Below, piece by piece: positions 34,894 to 43,149 of a stretch of DNA of 64,000 nucleotides. A program made the translations under genes and the position numbers. The notes beneath the pieces are model-generated. The model did no database searches. It saw nothing but the letters and a program-made list of their open reading frames with translations, and was not told the DNA's origin. This DNA comes from Colimorpha sp045640985 (GTDB taxonomy: Bacteria; Bacteroidota; Bacteroidia; Bacteroidales; P3): positions 96,604-160,603 of the forward strand of contig JAZUFZ010000017.1 of assembly GCA_045640985.1 (NCBI GenBank). Reading direction: 5' to 3'. Numbering within the stretch: position 1 is the stretch's first letter; each line of letters opens with the position of its first letter.

Positions 34894-35236
34894 GAAATGT
34901 TAAAATTTTTGTCTTGCAACTCTTAATTTCCGTCTGAAATTTCACAGTCTTTCCGCTTTTAGAAACCGCCATCATCGGAAAGCGAAAAATCCATCTAATT
35001 TTCTCCATTTTTCCATAGTAAGGAGCAGTTATCTCCGAGGTATCTTCGTGTTTTCTGCGTCTTTTCTACGCTCCAAGAGCGGAGAAAAAGCGGAGAAAAA
35101 GCGCAGAAAAGGCGGAGAAAGGACATCTTTACCCAATTTTTAACTCAAAGGTAGCATAACCCACCAGGGTCGGATATTCCGGCCCTCCAGGAAGCACATC
35201 CAGCGCAAAATTCCGCCGCTGCGAAATGTTAAAATT
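34894..35236. repeat. Composite intergenic repeat: 14-mer flanks around an iterated 11-bp hairpin (copy 2)
   Basis: GAAATGTTAAAATT at 34894-34907 and 35223-35236 is the reverse complement (one end base differs) of the 14-mer flanking copy 1. Inside, four units at 35078-35120 (AGCGGAGAAAA twice, AGCGCAGAAAA, GGCGGAGAAA) face a complementary left arm at 35051-35072. Unit order and number equal copy 1. Confidence 0.8.
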
Positions 35237-35324
35237 CCCGCTGTTAAAATGTTAAATTTCCTCCAGAAAACAATATAATTTGAGAATAATTTCAAAAATA
35301 TTTTGTCAAATCAAATATTCTTCC

Positions 35325-35332
35325 TATCTTTG
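35325..35332 (+). promoter_or_regulatory. -7 box (TATCTTTG) with long leader before the 35669 gene
   Basis: TATCTTTG lies 337 nt upstream of the ATG at 35669. No nearer TAnnTTTG box was seen, implying a leader of about 330 nt. Confidence 0.55.
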
Positions 35333-35445
35333 TTCAGTTATTGCCGAGAGTTCAGGCAACATAATTTATTGAGAAAGCGCATTATAGCCTTATTCCTAAA
35401 CCGTGAAACTTCGACACTTTCACCAAAAGTAATGCTGAAATAAAT

Positions 35446-35493
35446 ATGATGATCGCTCACCTTGTATGTAATCATAATATTCTCATTTTATGA
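35446..35493 (+). CDS. Short upstream ORF (15 codons)
   Basis: Encodes MMIAHLVCNHNILIL. Its stop overlaps the start of the next ORF as ATGA at 35490-35493. Whether it is translated is unknown; the repeated ATGA overlaps are the reason to list it. No family. Confidence 0.3.
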   Translation: MMIAHLVCNHNILIL

Positions 35494-35672
35494 TACAACT
35501 CGGTGGAGCAATTCACCAACCTTATTTAGTATTACTGGGAGTCGAAGCCCAACGGTTTGAAGTGAGGTCGCACATGGATGGCTCCACTTTCTTTTATTAT
35601 CTGTCATCATTATTCCCGAGCCGAAATAATCAAACAGTTGCGCCCGCCACGTATAAGGGAATTATAACATGA
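35490..35672 (+). CDS. Upstream ORF (60 codons) coupled to the lipoprotein gene
   Basis: 60 codons ending in an ATGA overlap (35669-35672) with the lipoprotein ATG, and starting in an ATGA overlap with the 15-codon ORF. The product (MIQLGGAIHQPYLVLLGVEA at its start) has no recognised family or signal peptide. It could be a real small protein, a leader peptide that couples translation, or chance. There is no strong ribosome site before it. Confidence 0.35.
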   Translation: MIQLGGAIHQPYLVLLGVEAQRFEVRSHMDGSTFFYYLSSLFPSRNNQTVAPATYKGIIT

Positions 35673-36550
35673 GAAAAGTAAGAATTACACTCTCTGCGTC
35701 AATGCTGGTATTGGTTCTGGCATTTGCCTCATGCACAAGCTTAACTTACAGCGAACGTACCATTAAGACGGTTGATCCTCAAACGAGTGCGCATGTAATG
35801 CCAGTTGTATCAGACCTTAATGTGTCAGATCAGAAAGCTACAACAACTTGCACATTCAATGAAAAACTCAGTCAGACCGACGTCAATTTGGGTCCTAACT
35901 CAAGAAAAGTAAAGGAACTTAAAGCCGAAGCATTGACAGAAGCTTCTAAGCAATTGAATTGTGATATCATTGTTGCGCCAGTGTATGAGATTGTTGCAAT
36001 AGATCATCAGACAGTCGAAGTAAAAGTTAGTGGTTATCCTGCCAATTATTCTGGATTCCGTAAGGCCAGCTTATCGGATATAGAACTTTTACTGAAGAAT
36101 GATTCTCTTTTATTGCTGTCTGGTAATTTTTCAGCCAGCGATTGGCAAAACACAAAAATCTTCACAAAATCATCTTTTAGCCGTGGTCCTGGATTTGACA
36201 TTCGTATAGGCGCAGGGCTGTTACCAAATGTGTCCGTCGGATTTGAGTATTACTTGAGCGAAAAATTATCAGTTGGTATTGAAGGAGGATATGATTTTAG
36301 TGATTATTATAGCAGAATAATGGCTGCAATTGATGCGCGTTATTATTTTTCCGACAAACCATTTTCTCCATTTGTAGATTTCAAAGGTGGAGTATGTATA
36401 GATAGTAGTGTGGCATATAGCTTTTTTGGTCCATCAGTAGGTTTAAGTTACAAGTATCTCGATTTTTCTGCTGGCATATTATTAGTTGATTTCTATGAAA
36501 TAGTCCCAACTATTGGATTAAACTACAATATTCAGTTAAAAAAGAAATAA
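35669..36550 (+). CDS. Lipoprotein with C-terminal outer-membrane beta-barrel-like region
   Basis: 293 residues. Signal peptide with lipobox FASC (Cys22). Residues about 60-130 hold an alpha/beta segment (KVKELKAEALTEASKQLNCD then IIVAPVYEIV) like small lipoproteins that dimerise by this fold. From about 170 the pattern is eight alternating strands (FDIRIGAGLLPNVSVGFEYY, LSVGIEGGYDFSDY, AAIDARYYF, VGLSYKYLDFSAGILL) typical of small barrels. The Lys-rich C-terminus (IQLKKK) lacks the usual terminal Phe. I cannot name the family. Long leader with two coupled ORFs upstream. Confidence 0.75.
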   Translation: MRKVRITLSASMLVLVLAFASCTSLTYSERTIKTVDPQTSAHVMPVVSDLNVSDQKATTTCTFNEKLSQTDVNLGPNSRKVKELKAEALTEASKQLNCDIIVAPVYEIVAIDHQTVEVKVSGYPANYSGFRKASLSDIELLLKNDSLLLLSGNFSASDWQNTKIFTKSSFSRGPGFDIRIGAGLLPNVSVGFEYYLSEKLSVGIEGGYDFSDYYSRIMAAIDARYYFSDKPFSPFVDFKGGVCIDSSVAYSFFGPSVGLSYKYLDFSAGILLVDFYEIVPTIGLNYNIQLKKK

Positions 36551-36578
36551 GTTTTATTGTTTGATTCATTAGGCCTAT

Positions 36579-36662
36579 AATATTTCTTAATTCTCCAGAT
36601 ATAGCGGCATTTAGAGGCCGCGATTGAAAAATATTATAATATTTGGGGAATTAAGAAATATT
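36579..36662. repeat. 15-bp inverted repeat pair upstream of nadA
   Basis: AATATTTCTTAATTC at 36579-36593 and its exact complement at 36648-36662, separated by 54 bp. The right arm abuts the nadA -7 box at 36668. It may be an operator, an RNA hairpin or a small transposable-element remnant. Confidence 0.6.
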
Positions 36663-36667
36663 TTTCG

Positions 36668-36675
36668 TATCTTTG
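36668..36675 (+). promoter_or_regulatory. -7 box (TATCTTTG) for nadA
   Basis: TATCTTTG, 25 nt before the nadA ATG at 36701. Confidence 0.75.
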
Positions 36676-36700
36676 CAAAAAATTACAACTACTCCTATTT

Positions 36701-37642
36701 ATGGAACAAAGAGCTTTGATGGATGAGATCATCCGTTTGAAAAAAGAAAAAAACGCAGTGATACTGGGCCATTACTACCAGAGAGACGAGATTCAGGAGT
36801 TGTCGGACTATATAGGTGATAGTCTGGCACTTGCGCAGGAGGCTCAGCGTTGCAACAACGATATTATCGTGTTCTGCGGGGTTCATTTCATGGCTGAAAC
36901 GGCAAAGATTCTGAATCCCGGACGGAAAGTGCTGCTGCCCGATATGACGGCAAGCTGCTCGCTGGCAGAATCATGCAAAGGGGAAGATCTGGCCCGTTTC
37001 AAGGCGGAACATCCGGATCATATAGTGATTTCGTATATCAATTGTAGCGCCGAGGTCAAGGCACTTTCGGATTTGATCTGTACCAGCGGAAATGCCGAGA
37101 AACTGGTGCGCGCTTTGCCTGAGGATCAGAAGATTATATTCGCTCCCGACAAGAATCTGGGCGGTTATATCAATAAAGTTACGGGCAGAAATATGCTGCT
37201 TTGGGACGGCGTATGTACGGTTCATAATGCCCTTAAAGCTGCCACGGTCCAGAAACTCCGTGAACAATATCCTGAAGCCAAGGTTATTGCGCATCCGGAA
37301 TGCAATAGTGAGTTGTTGAATGTGAGCGATTTTGTGGGTTCGACCAAGGCGATGCTCAATTATATTGCCAAAGAGCCGGCGAAACAGTTTATCGTGGCAA
37401 CCGAAACGGGTATTCTCTATGAGATGCGCAAGAATAATCCCGACAAGGAATTCATAGTAGTTCCCAGCGGTCGCGGCTGCGCAGATTGCGGTTATATGAA
37501 GCTGAATACGCTTGAAAAACTGTACGACTGCCTGAAGAACGAGCAGCCGGAAATCCTGATGGATAACGAATTGATAGAGAAAGCAAAACGGCCTATCGTA
37601 AGAATGCTGGATATGTCCCGTGAGTTGGGTATTATTAAATAG
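36701..37642 (+). CDS. nadA: Quinolinate synthase
   Basis: Makes quinolinate from iminoaspartate and dihydroxyacetone phosphate in NAD synthesis, using a 4Fe-4S cluster. 313 residues. Landmarks: VILGHYYQRDEIQELSDYIG near residue 20, FCGVHFMAETAKILNPGRKV near 65, DMTASCSLAESC (first cluster Cys region), HPECNSELLNVSDFVGST near 190, and PSGRGCADCGYMKLNTLEKL near 255 with the last cluster Cys. nadB and nadC are not adjacent. Own promoter. Confidence 0.97.
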   Translation: MEQRALMDEIIRLKKEKNAVILGHYYQRDEIQELSDYIGDSLALAQEAQRCNNDIIVFCGVHFMAETAKILNPGRKVLLPDMTASCSLAESCKGEDLARFKAEHPDHIVISYINCSAEVKALSDLICTSGNAEKLVRALPEDQKIIFAPDKNLGGYINKVTGRNMLLWDGVCTVHNALKAATVQKLREQYPEAKVIAHPECNSELLNVSDFVGSTKAMLNYIAKEPAKQFIVATETGILYEMRKNNPDKEFIVVPSGRGCADCGYMKLNTLEKLYDCLKNEQPEILMDNELIEKAKRPIVRMLDMSRELGIIK

Positions 37643-37711
37643 TAGAAGAAACCTCTGAAAATATCCTGTTGATAACGCTGTAACTTGCTGTTAATAAGTA
37701 TGTAATTGCGA

Positions 37712-37727
37712 TGTTCCACGTGGAACA
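37712..37727. other. parS-like centromere site 3
   Basis: TGTTCCACGTGGAACA, a perfect 16-bp palindrome, in the gap between convergent nadA and lptB, about 3.3 kb right of the oriC cluster. Confidence 0.82.
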
Positions 37728-37775
37728 TTCCGGAATAAAGATTTATTTGTCGAGATTCGAATGTGCGGTGAAAGA

Positions 37776-37815
37776 AAAAGAGAGGCATTCCGTTCTGAAA
37801 TGCCTCTCTTTTTGG
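37776..37815. terminator. Bidirectional terminator between nadA and lptB
   Basis: Stem AAAGAGAGGCATT/AATGCCTCTCTTT with runs of A on the left and T on the right, so it can end nadA (plus) and lptB (minus). Confidence 0.88.
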
Positions 37816-37826
37816 GTTTGAAAATG

Positions 37827-38660
37827 TTAGTTTCCGGAGTCGGGTAGGGGTGTCCCTTCTTCTGTTTTGGACTCTTCGGCCGATGTCTCTTCGGGAGCAT
37901 CTTCCTCGGAAGTGAATTTCGGACGGCTGCTGTGGCGGCGAAGTTCAAAATCGCGTCCCAGGTATTTCGCTTTCACGTCCGGGTCGGCTGCCATTTCTTC
38001 CGGTGTGCCGGTATGGAGTACACTTCCTTCATAAAGCAGATAAGCCCGGTCGGTGATGGAAAGTGTTTCGTGAACATTATGGTCGGTAATCAGAATGCCG
38101 ATGTTGCGATCCTTCAAATGGGCAACAATGTCCTGGATATCCTGAACGGCGATTGGGTCCACTCCGGCAAAAGGCTCATCGAGGAGCAGGAATTTGGGAT
38201 CGTTTGCCAGCGCACGCGCAATCTCGGTACGGCGGCGTTCTCCACCCGAAAGCTGGATACCTTTGCTGCGACGGATCTTCTGCAATCCGAATTCGGTAAG
38301 CAGGCTTTCCATCTTTTCGTGCTGCTGCTGCGGGGTAAGGTCCTTGCGGAACTGGAGAATGCTCGCGATATTGTCTTCAACGGTCATCTGACGGAATACG
38401 GATGCTTCCTGGGCAAGGTATCCTACGCCCATCTGTGCCCTGCGGTACATAGGCATGGAGGTTATCTCCTGGTCATCGAGAAAGACCTTGCCGCTGAAAG
38501 GCTTGATGATGCCCACAATCATATAGAACGTCGTGGTTTTCCCGGCTCCGTTAGGTCCGAGAAGTCCTACGATTTCGCCTTGTTTCACGTTTACGCTTAC
38601 CTTATTGACTACGGTACGCGAACGATATATCTTTACTACGTTTTCGGTTCTGAGTTCCAT
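37827..38660 (-). CDS. lptB: LPS export ABC transporter ATPase
   Basis: Powers lipopolysaccharide extraction by LptFG. 277 residues: Walker A GLLGPNGAGKTTTFYMIVG near residue 33, Q-loop YLAQEASVFRQM near 85, signature LSGGERRRTEIARAL near 138, Walker B FLLLDEPFAGVDPIA near 160, H-loop ITDHNVHETL near 192. Family core ends near residue 240; the remaining ~37 residues are an acidic, disordered extension (EEDAPEETSAEESKTEEGTP) not found in the E. coli protein. Start overlaps the kdsD stop by one base; both genes serve LPS synthesis. Confidence 0.95.
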   Translation of the reverse strand: MELRTENVVKIYRSRTVVNKVSVNVKQGEIVGLLGPNGAGKTTTFYMIVGIIKPFSGKVFLDDQEITSMPMYRRAQMGVGYLAQEASVFRQMTVEDNIASILQFRKDLTPQQQHEKMESLLTEFGLQKIRRSKGIQLSGGERRRTEIARALANDPKFLLLDEPFAGVDPIAVQDIQDIVAHLKDRNIGILITDHNVHETLSITDRAYLLYEGSVLHTGTPEEMAADPDVKAKYLGRDFELRRHSSRPKFTSEEDAPEETSAEESKTEEGTPLPDSGN

Positions 38661-39649
38661 TAGATGATTCCTTCCCTGATGATGTCGTGGAGATGAAGCA
38701 CGCCGAGATACTGCCCGGCTTCATCGGTAACGATAAGTTGTGTGATGTTGTTGTTCCGCATAAGGTTCATCGCATTCACGGCGAGTTCGGATGCCATGAT
38801 GGTTTTCGGATTACGTGTCATGATGTCTTTTGCCGTAAGAGTCCCGGTCGTGGAACGGCAGTCGTCAATCGAAGTTCCTTCGTTGAGCAGCCGGCGAAGG
38901 TCGCCATCTGTAATGATGCCCACGGGCTGGTTGTTTTCCACCACAACCGTGCATCCGAGCCGCTGGGAAGATATTTCGAGAATCGTATTGCGGAATGAGG
39001 TCTCCGGAGTCACCATTGTGCGGGCATTCTGACGATAGAGGTCATCCACCCGGAGATAGAGTTGTTTTCCGAGAGCTCCGCCAGGATGATAGCGGGCAAA
39101 GTCCCGTGCCGTAAAGTCGCGGCATTCGATTAATGCTACAGCCAGCGCGTCGCCCATTACAAGCTGTGCGGTAGTGCTGCTGGTAGGGGCGAGATTGTTA
39201 GGGGTGGCCTCACGTTCAACGGTAGTGTCGAGTATAAGGTCTGCCTGTTGTGCCAGGAACGATTGTGTGTTCCCCACCATAGCGATGAGCGTATTTCCGA
39301 AACTTTTGATAAGCGGTACGAGTACCTTGATTTCAGGAGTGTTTCCGCTTTTGGAGATGCAGATTACCACATCTTCTTTCTGTACCATTCCGAGGTCTCC
39401 GTGAATGGCATCAGCGGCGTGCATGAAAAGGGCAGGAGTTCCTGTAGAATTCAGTGTGCTCACGATTTTTGAACCGATGTTGGCGCTCTTTCCGATGCCT
39501 GTCACGATGACCCTTCCATGGGATAAAAAAATAGTTTGAACAGCCTTTGTGAAGTCCTCGTTGATGAGAGATGCCATATTTTCAATGGCTTTTTTTTCAT
39601 CTTCAATTACTTGAATAGCAATGTTTTTTATTTCTTCTGGACTTTTCAC
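38660..39649 (-). CDS. kdsD: Arabinose-5-phosphate isomerase, KpsF/GutQ family
   Basis: Converts ribulose-5-phosphate to arabinose-5-phosphate, the first step to Kdo of LPS. 329 residues: SIS domain (VIVTGIGKSANIGSKIVSTL near residue 47; HAADAIHGDLGMV near 77; SKSGNTPEI near 95; TTAQLVMGDALAVAL near 160) and two CBS domains (about 205-265 and 275-329). Coupled to lptB. Its -7 box (39763) lies inside the recQ leader, so the two promoters overlap and face each other's start. Confidence 0.95.
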   Translation of the reverse strand: MKSPEEIKNIAIQVIEDEKKAIENMASLINEDFTKAVQTIFLSHGRVIVTGIGKSANIGSKIVSTLNSTGTPALFMHAADAIHGDLGMVQKEDVVICISKSGNTPEIKVLVPLIKSFGNTLIAMVGNTQSFLAQQADLILDTTVEREATPNNLAPTSSTTAQLVMGDALAVALIECRDFTARDFARYHPGGALGKQLYLRVDDLYRQNARTMVTPETSFRNTILEISSQRLGCTVVVENNQPVGIITDGDLRRLLNEGTSIDDCRSTTGTLTAKDIMTRNPKTIMASELAVNAMNLMRNNNITQLIVTDEAGQYLGVLHLHDIIREGII

Positions 39650-39684
39650 TTGAAAATTTATTTTGTAGTTTCAATAATATTTGC

Positions 39685-39692
39685 TAACTTTG
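39685..39692 (+). promoter_or_regulatory. -7 box (TAACTTTG) for recQ
   Basis: TAACTTTG about 106 nt upstream of the recQ ATG. recQ also has AGGAG 7 nt before its start, a rare clear Shine-Dalgarno site here. Confidence 0.6.
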
Positions 39693-39762
39693 AAAAATAA
39701 TTCGAGTGGCAGGATATGTGGGTTTTGATAATCAGTTCGGCTTCCTGGCTCGAAAAGCGATG

Positions 39763-39770
39763 CAAAAATA
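39763..39770 (-). promoter_or_regulatory. -7 box (TATTTTTG) for kdsD-lptB
   Basis: TATTTTTG on the minus strand, about 114 nt upstream of the kdsD ATG. The two transcripts would overlap near their 5' ends with the recQ leader. Confidence 0.45.
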
Positions 39771-39798
39771 CATTAATTTTTTGAATTAGGAGACATAA

Positions 39799-42033
39799 AT
39801 GAATATAAATGATGATTTTTCTAATCTGGACTTGACGCTAAAGCTGAAAGAGTATTTTGGTTTTGATAGTTTCAAAGGCGATCAGGAACAAATTATCAGA
39901 AGCCTTCTTTCAGGTCATGATACATTCGTGATCATGCCTACCGGAGGAGGCAAATCGATGTGCTATCAGCTCCCCGCCATGATCTGTGAGGGCACGGCCA
40001 TCGTAGTGTCACCTTTGATTGCGCTTATGAAGAATCAGGTGGACGCTGTAAGGTTCAATGCCGGAAGCGACACCGTAGCCCATTTTCTCAACTCGTCACT
40101 CAACCGTCAGCAGGTGCAGGAAGTAAAGGAGGATCTTCTGGGAGAAGGTACCAAACTGCTGTATGTGGCACCCGAAACCCTCTCACGCGAAGATACCGTG
40201 GAGTTCCTCAAGCAGCTGCCCATCTCGTTTTTTGCCATCGATGAGGCCCACTGCATCTCGGAATGGGGACACGACTTCCGTCCGGAGTACCGCCGTCTGA
40301 GAAGTGCCATAGATGCCATAGGGAAAGGCGTTCCTATCCTCACCCTTACCGCCTCTGCAACTCCAAAGGTGCAGCAGGATATCATCAAAAACCTGAGAAT
40401 GGAAGAGGCAAAGGTGTTCATATCCTCTTTCAACCGGCCTAACCTCTATTATGAGGTAAGAAGGAAACCGTCAGACACCCTCCAACTCCACAAAGAGCTC
40501 CTCAAGTTCATCTTTGAGAACAGTGGCAAGTCTGGCATCATCTATTGTCTCACCCGTAAAAGGGTAGAAGAACTGGCAGAACTCCTGCGCATCAACGGCA
40601 TCAAGGCCCTTCCGTATCATGCCGGACTCGACTCAAAAGTCCGCTCCGAAAATCAGGATAAGTTCCTTATGGAAGAGGTAGATGTGATTGTGGCTACAAT
40701 TGCATTCGGAATGGGTATAGACAAGCCCGATGTGCGGTTTGTAATACATTACGACATGCCCAAGAGCATCGAGGGCTATTATCAGGAAACCGGCCGTGCA
40801 GGTCGTGACGGCGGAGAAGGCAGATGCCTCGCCTTCTACAGCGACCACGATATTGACCGTCTTCATAAATTCTTTACCGACAAGAACGTCGCCGAGCAGG
40901 AAGTAGCAGAACATCTCGTAGAGGAAATGGTTTCATACGCCGAATCCTCCGTCTGCAGGCGCAAGAACATCCTTCGCTATTTCGGTGAAGATTATGAAGA
41001 GGAGAACTGCGGAAACTGCGACAACTGTCTCCATCCGAAACCGAAGGTAGAAGCCAAGGAAGAGATATGTCTTGCCATTGAGACCATCCTTGCCATGAAG
41101 CAGGCCTTCAAGGCCGAGGATGTCGTGGATGTGCTCCGGGGCACCTATAACGGAAGAACAAAATCCTACCGCCTCGACCAGCTTGAGGAATTTGGCGCGG
41201 GAAAAGACCAGAACGAACTCTTCTGGCGCGCCGTTCTGCGGCAGGGCGTTTTCGACGGGCTCCTCTCCAAGGAGATAGAACAGTTCGGCGTCCTGAAGGT
41301 AACTCCTGCAGGAAACAAATTCCTGAAGAAACCTTATTCTATTCTGGTAACATGCGACCATGACTACAGCGGCCTCCATTCCGATGAAGAGGATGAGGAT
41401 GAAGTTCCGCTTCCAACCTCAGGTGGAGCTGCGGCAGGCGACGAAGCGCTCTTCGTACAGCTCAAGAGCCTCCTGAAGAGTATTGCCGCTAAGGAAAAAC
41501 TCCCCCTGTATGTCATTTTCGAGGAACGGTCGCTCAAGGATATGACCATCCAGTACCCCTGCAACGTGGAAGAACTCTCCCGCTGCACAGGCGTAGGTAT
41601 CAACAAGGCCCAGAAATACGGCGCGCCCTTCATAGAACTCATCAAGAACTATGTGGATGAAAACGAAATTGAACGCCCGCAGGACATTATCGTCCGCACA
41701 GCCGTCAATAAGTCCGTCAATAAGGTTTATATCATCAAGTCTATCGACCGTAAGCTTCCTTTCGAGGATATAGCACGCGGTAAGGGTCTCTCCATGGACG
41801 AACTCCTTACCGAGATGGAACACATCATCTCCTCCGGTTCTAAAATTAATATTGACTACTATATTAATGATATTATTGAGGAAGACCATCAGGAAGAACT
41901 TCTGGATTATTTCAAGGAGACCGAAAGCGACTCCCTCAAGGATGCATACGAAGAGTTCTGCTCCGACCCCGACTATTCCGAAGAGGAGGTCCGCCTCATG
42001 CGTATCAAGTTCCTCGCGGATTATGGCCATTAG
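39799..42033 (+). CDS. recQ: ATP-dependent DNA helicase RecQ
   Basis: 3'-5' DNA helicase. 744 residues, longer than the 609 of E. coli. Order: Walker A MPTGGGKSMCYQLP near residue 50, DEAH box AIDEAHCISEWGHDF near 150, helicase C domain with GYYQETGRAGRDG near 325, Cys4 zinc site (CRRKNILRYF ... CGNCDNC, near 390-415), RQC winged helix, HRDC (ALFVQLKSLLKSIAAKEKLP near 550). A C-terminal HTH_40-like domain follows (IARGKGLSMDELLTEMEHII near 658) with an acidic tail. Divergent from kdsD; terminator shared with tRNA-Ala. Confidence 0.96.
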   Translation: MNINDDFSNLDLTLKLKEYFGFDSFKGDQEQIIRSLLSGHDTFVIMPTGGGKSMCYQLPAMICEGTAIVVSPLIALMKNQVDAVRFNAGSDTVAHFLNSSLNRQQVQEVKEDLLGEGTKLLYVAPETLSREDTVEFLKQLPISFFAIDEAHCISEWGHDFRPEYRRLRSAIDAIGKGVPILTLTASATPKVQQDIIKNLRMEEAKVFISSFNRPNLYYEVRRKPSDTLQLHKELLKFIFENSGKSGIIYCLTRKRVEELAELLRINGIKALPYHAGLDSKVRSENQDKFLMEEVDVIVATIAFGMGIDKPDVRFVIHYDMPKSIEGYYQETGRAGRDGGEGRCLAFYSDHDIDRLHKFFTDKNVAEQEVAEHLVEEMVSYAESSVCRRKNILRYFGEDYEEENCGNCDNCLHPKPKVEAKEEICLAIETILAMKQAFKAEDVVDVLRGTYNGRTKSYRLDQLEEFGAGKDQNELFWRAVLRQGVFDGLLSKEIEQFGVLKVTPAGNKFLKKPYSILVTCDHDYSGLHSDEEDEDEVPLPTSGGAAAGDEALFVQLKSLLKSIAAKEKLPLYVIFEERSLKDMTIQYPCNVEELSRCTGVGINKAQKYGAPFIELIKNYVDENEIERPQDIIVRTAVNKSVNKVYIIKSIDRKLPFEDIARGKGLSMDELLTEMEHIISSGSKINIDYYINDIIEEDHQEELLDYFKETESDSLKDAYEEFCSDPDYSEEEVRLMRIKFLADYGH

Positions 42034-42090
42034 GCGGAAACCCGCTCCCGACCCGCGCAGAACCCTCCCGCCCGTAGGAAAGAACAAACA

Positions 42091-42120
42091 AAAAAGGCAT
42101 CCCGTTTCGGATGCCTTTTT
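42091..42120. terminator. Bidirectional terminator between recQ and tRNA-Ala
   Basis: Stem GGCATCC/GGATGCC flanked by runs of A and T, so it can end recQ (plus) and the tRNA-Ala transcript (minus). Confidence 0.88.
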
Positions 42121-42126
42121 CTTTTG

Positions 42127-42200
42127 TGGAGTATATCGGAATCGAACCGATTACCTTTTGACTGCCAGTCAAACGCTCTAGCCAAGTGAGCTAATACCCC
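42127..42200 (-). tRNA. tRNA-Ala (GGC)
   Basis: 74-nt cloverleaf: acceptor GGGGTAT/ATACTCC with the G3-U70 pair that marks alanine, D arm GCTC...GAGC, anticodon arm TTTGA-CTGGCAG-TCAAA (anticodon GGC), T arm ATCGG-TTCGATT-CCGAT, discriminator A. Confidence 0.96.
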
Positions 42201-42314
42201 ATTTTATGACCACGGAACTCTCCCGTTTTTCGGCTGCAAAATTACACACTTTTTTTGAACTGGCAAAATTTTTTTTCAACAATGCACCAAAAAACTTCTC
42301 GTTTCCCCTGAAAA

Positions 42315-43082
42315 TCATACGTCCCAGGTAAATCCCCTGAAAGGGTCTTCGCGGTCGAAATTTTCTTCCTGCGACCATTCCTGGAGCCGTTTTATCCGTC
42401 GTATTCCCCATTTCCACATCTTGATATCAAAGATGATAAACACAATCAGCAGCACCCCTTCGGTAATCATCAGGTCTTCCTGTGTTCCTACCCTTTCCGA
42501 GACCATCAGGAGCGAGTCGTATGTGCCGTGCATCAGGGCTGGAACGGCAAAAGCTTTTATGAGGTTCCGGCCTCTGTGCGGAGGGTCGAATTTCGCAAGT
42601 GAGAAGAAATATCCCATCATCACGCCGAACAGGAAATGCGCCGGAACAGCCAGCACACCGCGCATCACACCGGTAGAAAAGGCTGCATCAAATCCCGTCT
42701 GTCCAAACACATATCCTATATTTTCCACACACGCAAACCCCAGAGATACAAAGGTCGCATACACGATGCCGTCGAAATATTCGTCAAATTCCCTGCTTTT
42801 CCAGACTGCCAGCGTAAGCAGCAGCAGTTTCCAAAGTTCCTCGCTCACTCCGGCCACCACAAACCCCGTAAATAAACCGTCTGCAACCGGGTAGGAATCC
42901 CCGGGAGCAAAGACTTGCAGCACCCCCTCCATCAGTCCGGCAGGAATAACGGAAAGGGACCCAAGAAAGAAAGCCCGCAGCAGCAGCCCCAGCGGTTCTT
43001 TCTGGGTTTTGTCTTTTCGGTAAACGTAAAACAGCAGTATGATTACAGGCACAACGGCCACCCCGAGGAGTGTGATATCCAT
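42315..43082 (-). CDS. PrsW-family intramembrane metalloprotease
   Basis: 255 residues from the ATG at 43082; a TTG at 43103 would lie inside the -7 box and is rejected. About seven transmembrane helices. PrsW/glutamic-type motifs: AGVSEELWKLLLL near residue 84 (Glu-Glu pair), ENIGYVFG near 125, VPAHFLFGVMMGYF near 148, ALMHGTYDS near 184 (His). In B. subtilis PrsW cleaves the anti-sigma factor RsiW; here no sigma gene is adjacent. Divergent promoter pair with the radical SAM gene. Confidence 0.9.
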   Translation of the reverse strand: MDITLLGVAVVPVIILLFYVYRKDKTQKEPLGLLLRAFFLGSLSVIPAGLMEGVLQVFAPGDSYPVADGLFTGFVVAGVSEELWKLLLLTLAVWKSREFDEYFDGIVYATFVSLGFACVENIGYVFGQTGFDAAFSTGVMRGVLAVPAHFLFGVMMGYFFSLAKFDPPHRGRNLIKAFAVPALMHGTYDSLLMVSERVGTQEDLMITEGVLLIVFIIFDIKMWKWGIRRIKRLQEWSQEENFDREDPFRGFTWDV

Positions 43083-43100
43083 GATTTTGAAAATTTTTTG

Positions 43101-43108
43101 CAAAGATA
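43101..43108 (-). promoter_or_regulatory. -7 box (TATCTTTG) for the PrsW-like gene
   Basis: TATCTTTG, 18 nt before the start at 43082; it faces away from the box at 43122. Confidence 0.7.
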
Positions 43109-43121
43109 TGAATTTTTTTTG

Positions 43122-43129
43122 TAACTTTG
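43122..43129 (+). promoter_or_regulatory. -7 box (TAACTTTG) for the radical SAM/dapB/ABC operon
   Basis: TAACTTTG, 20 nt before the ATG at 43150. Confidence 0.7.
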
Positions 43130-43149
43130 CAAATTATTTTTTGCGTCTG

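Larger units (their letters stand above)
34148..35668. other. Long intergenic region: oriC, two repeat copies, long leader
   Basis: 1521 bp without a full gene. From left: rpiB promoter, oriC cluster, modular repeat copy 2 (34705-34866), hairpin repeat copy 2 (34894-35236), promoter at 35325 and a leader with two short coupled ORFs. The segment 34640-34700 shows nothing. Confidence 0.75.
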
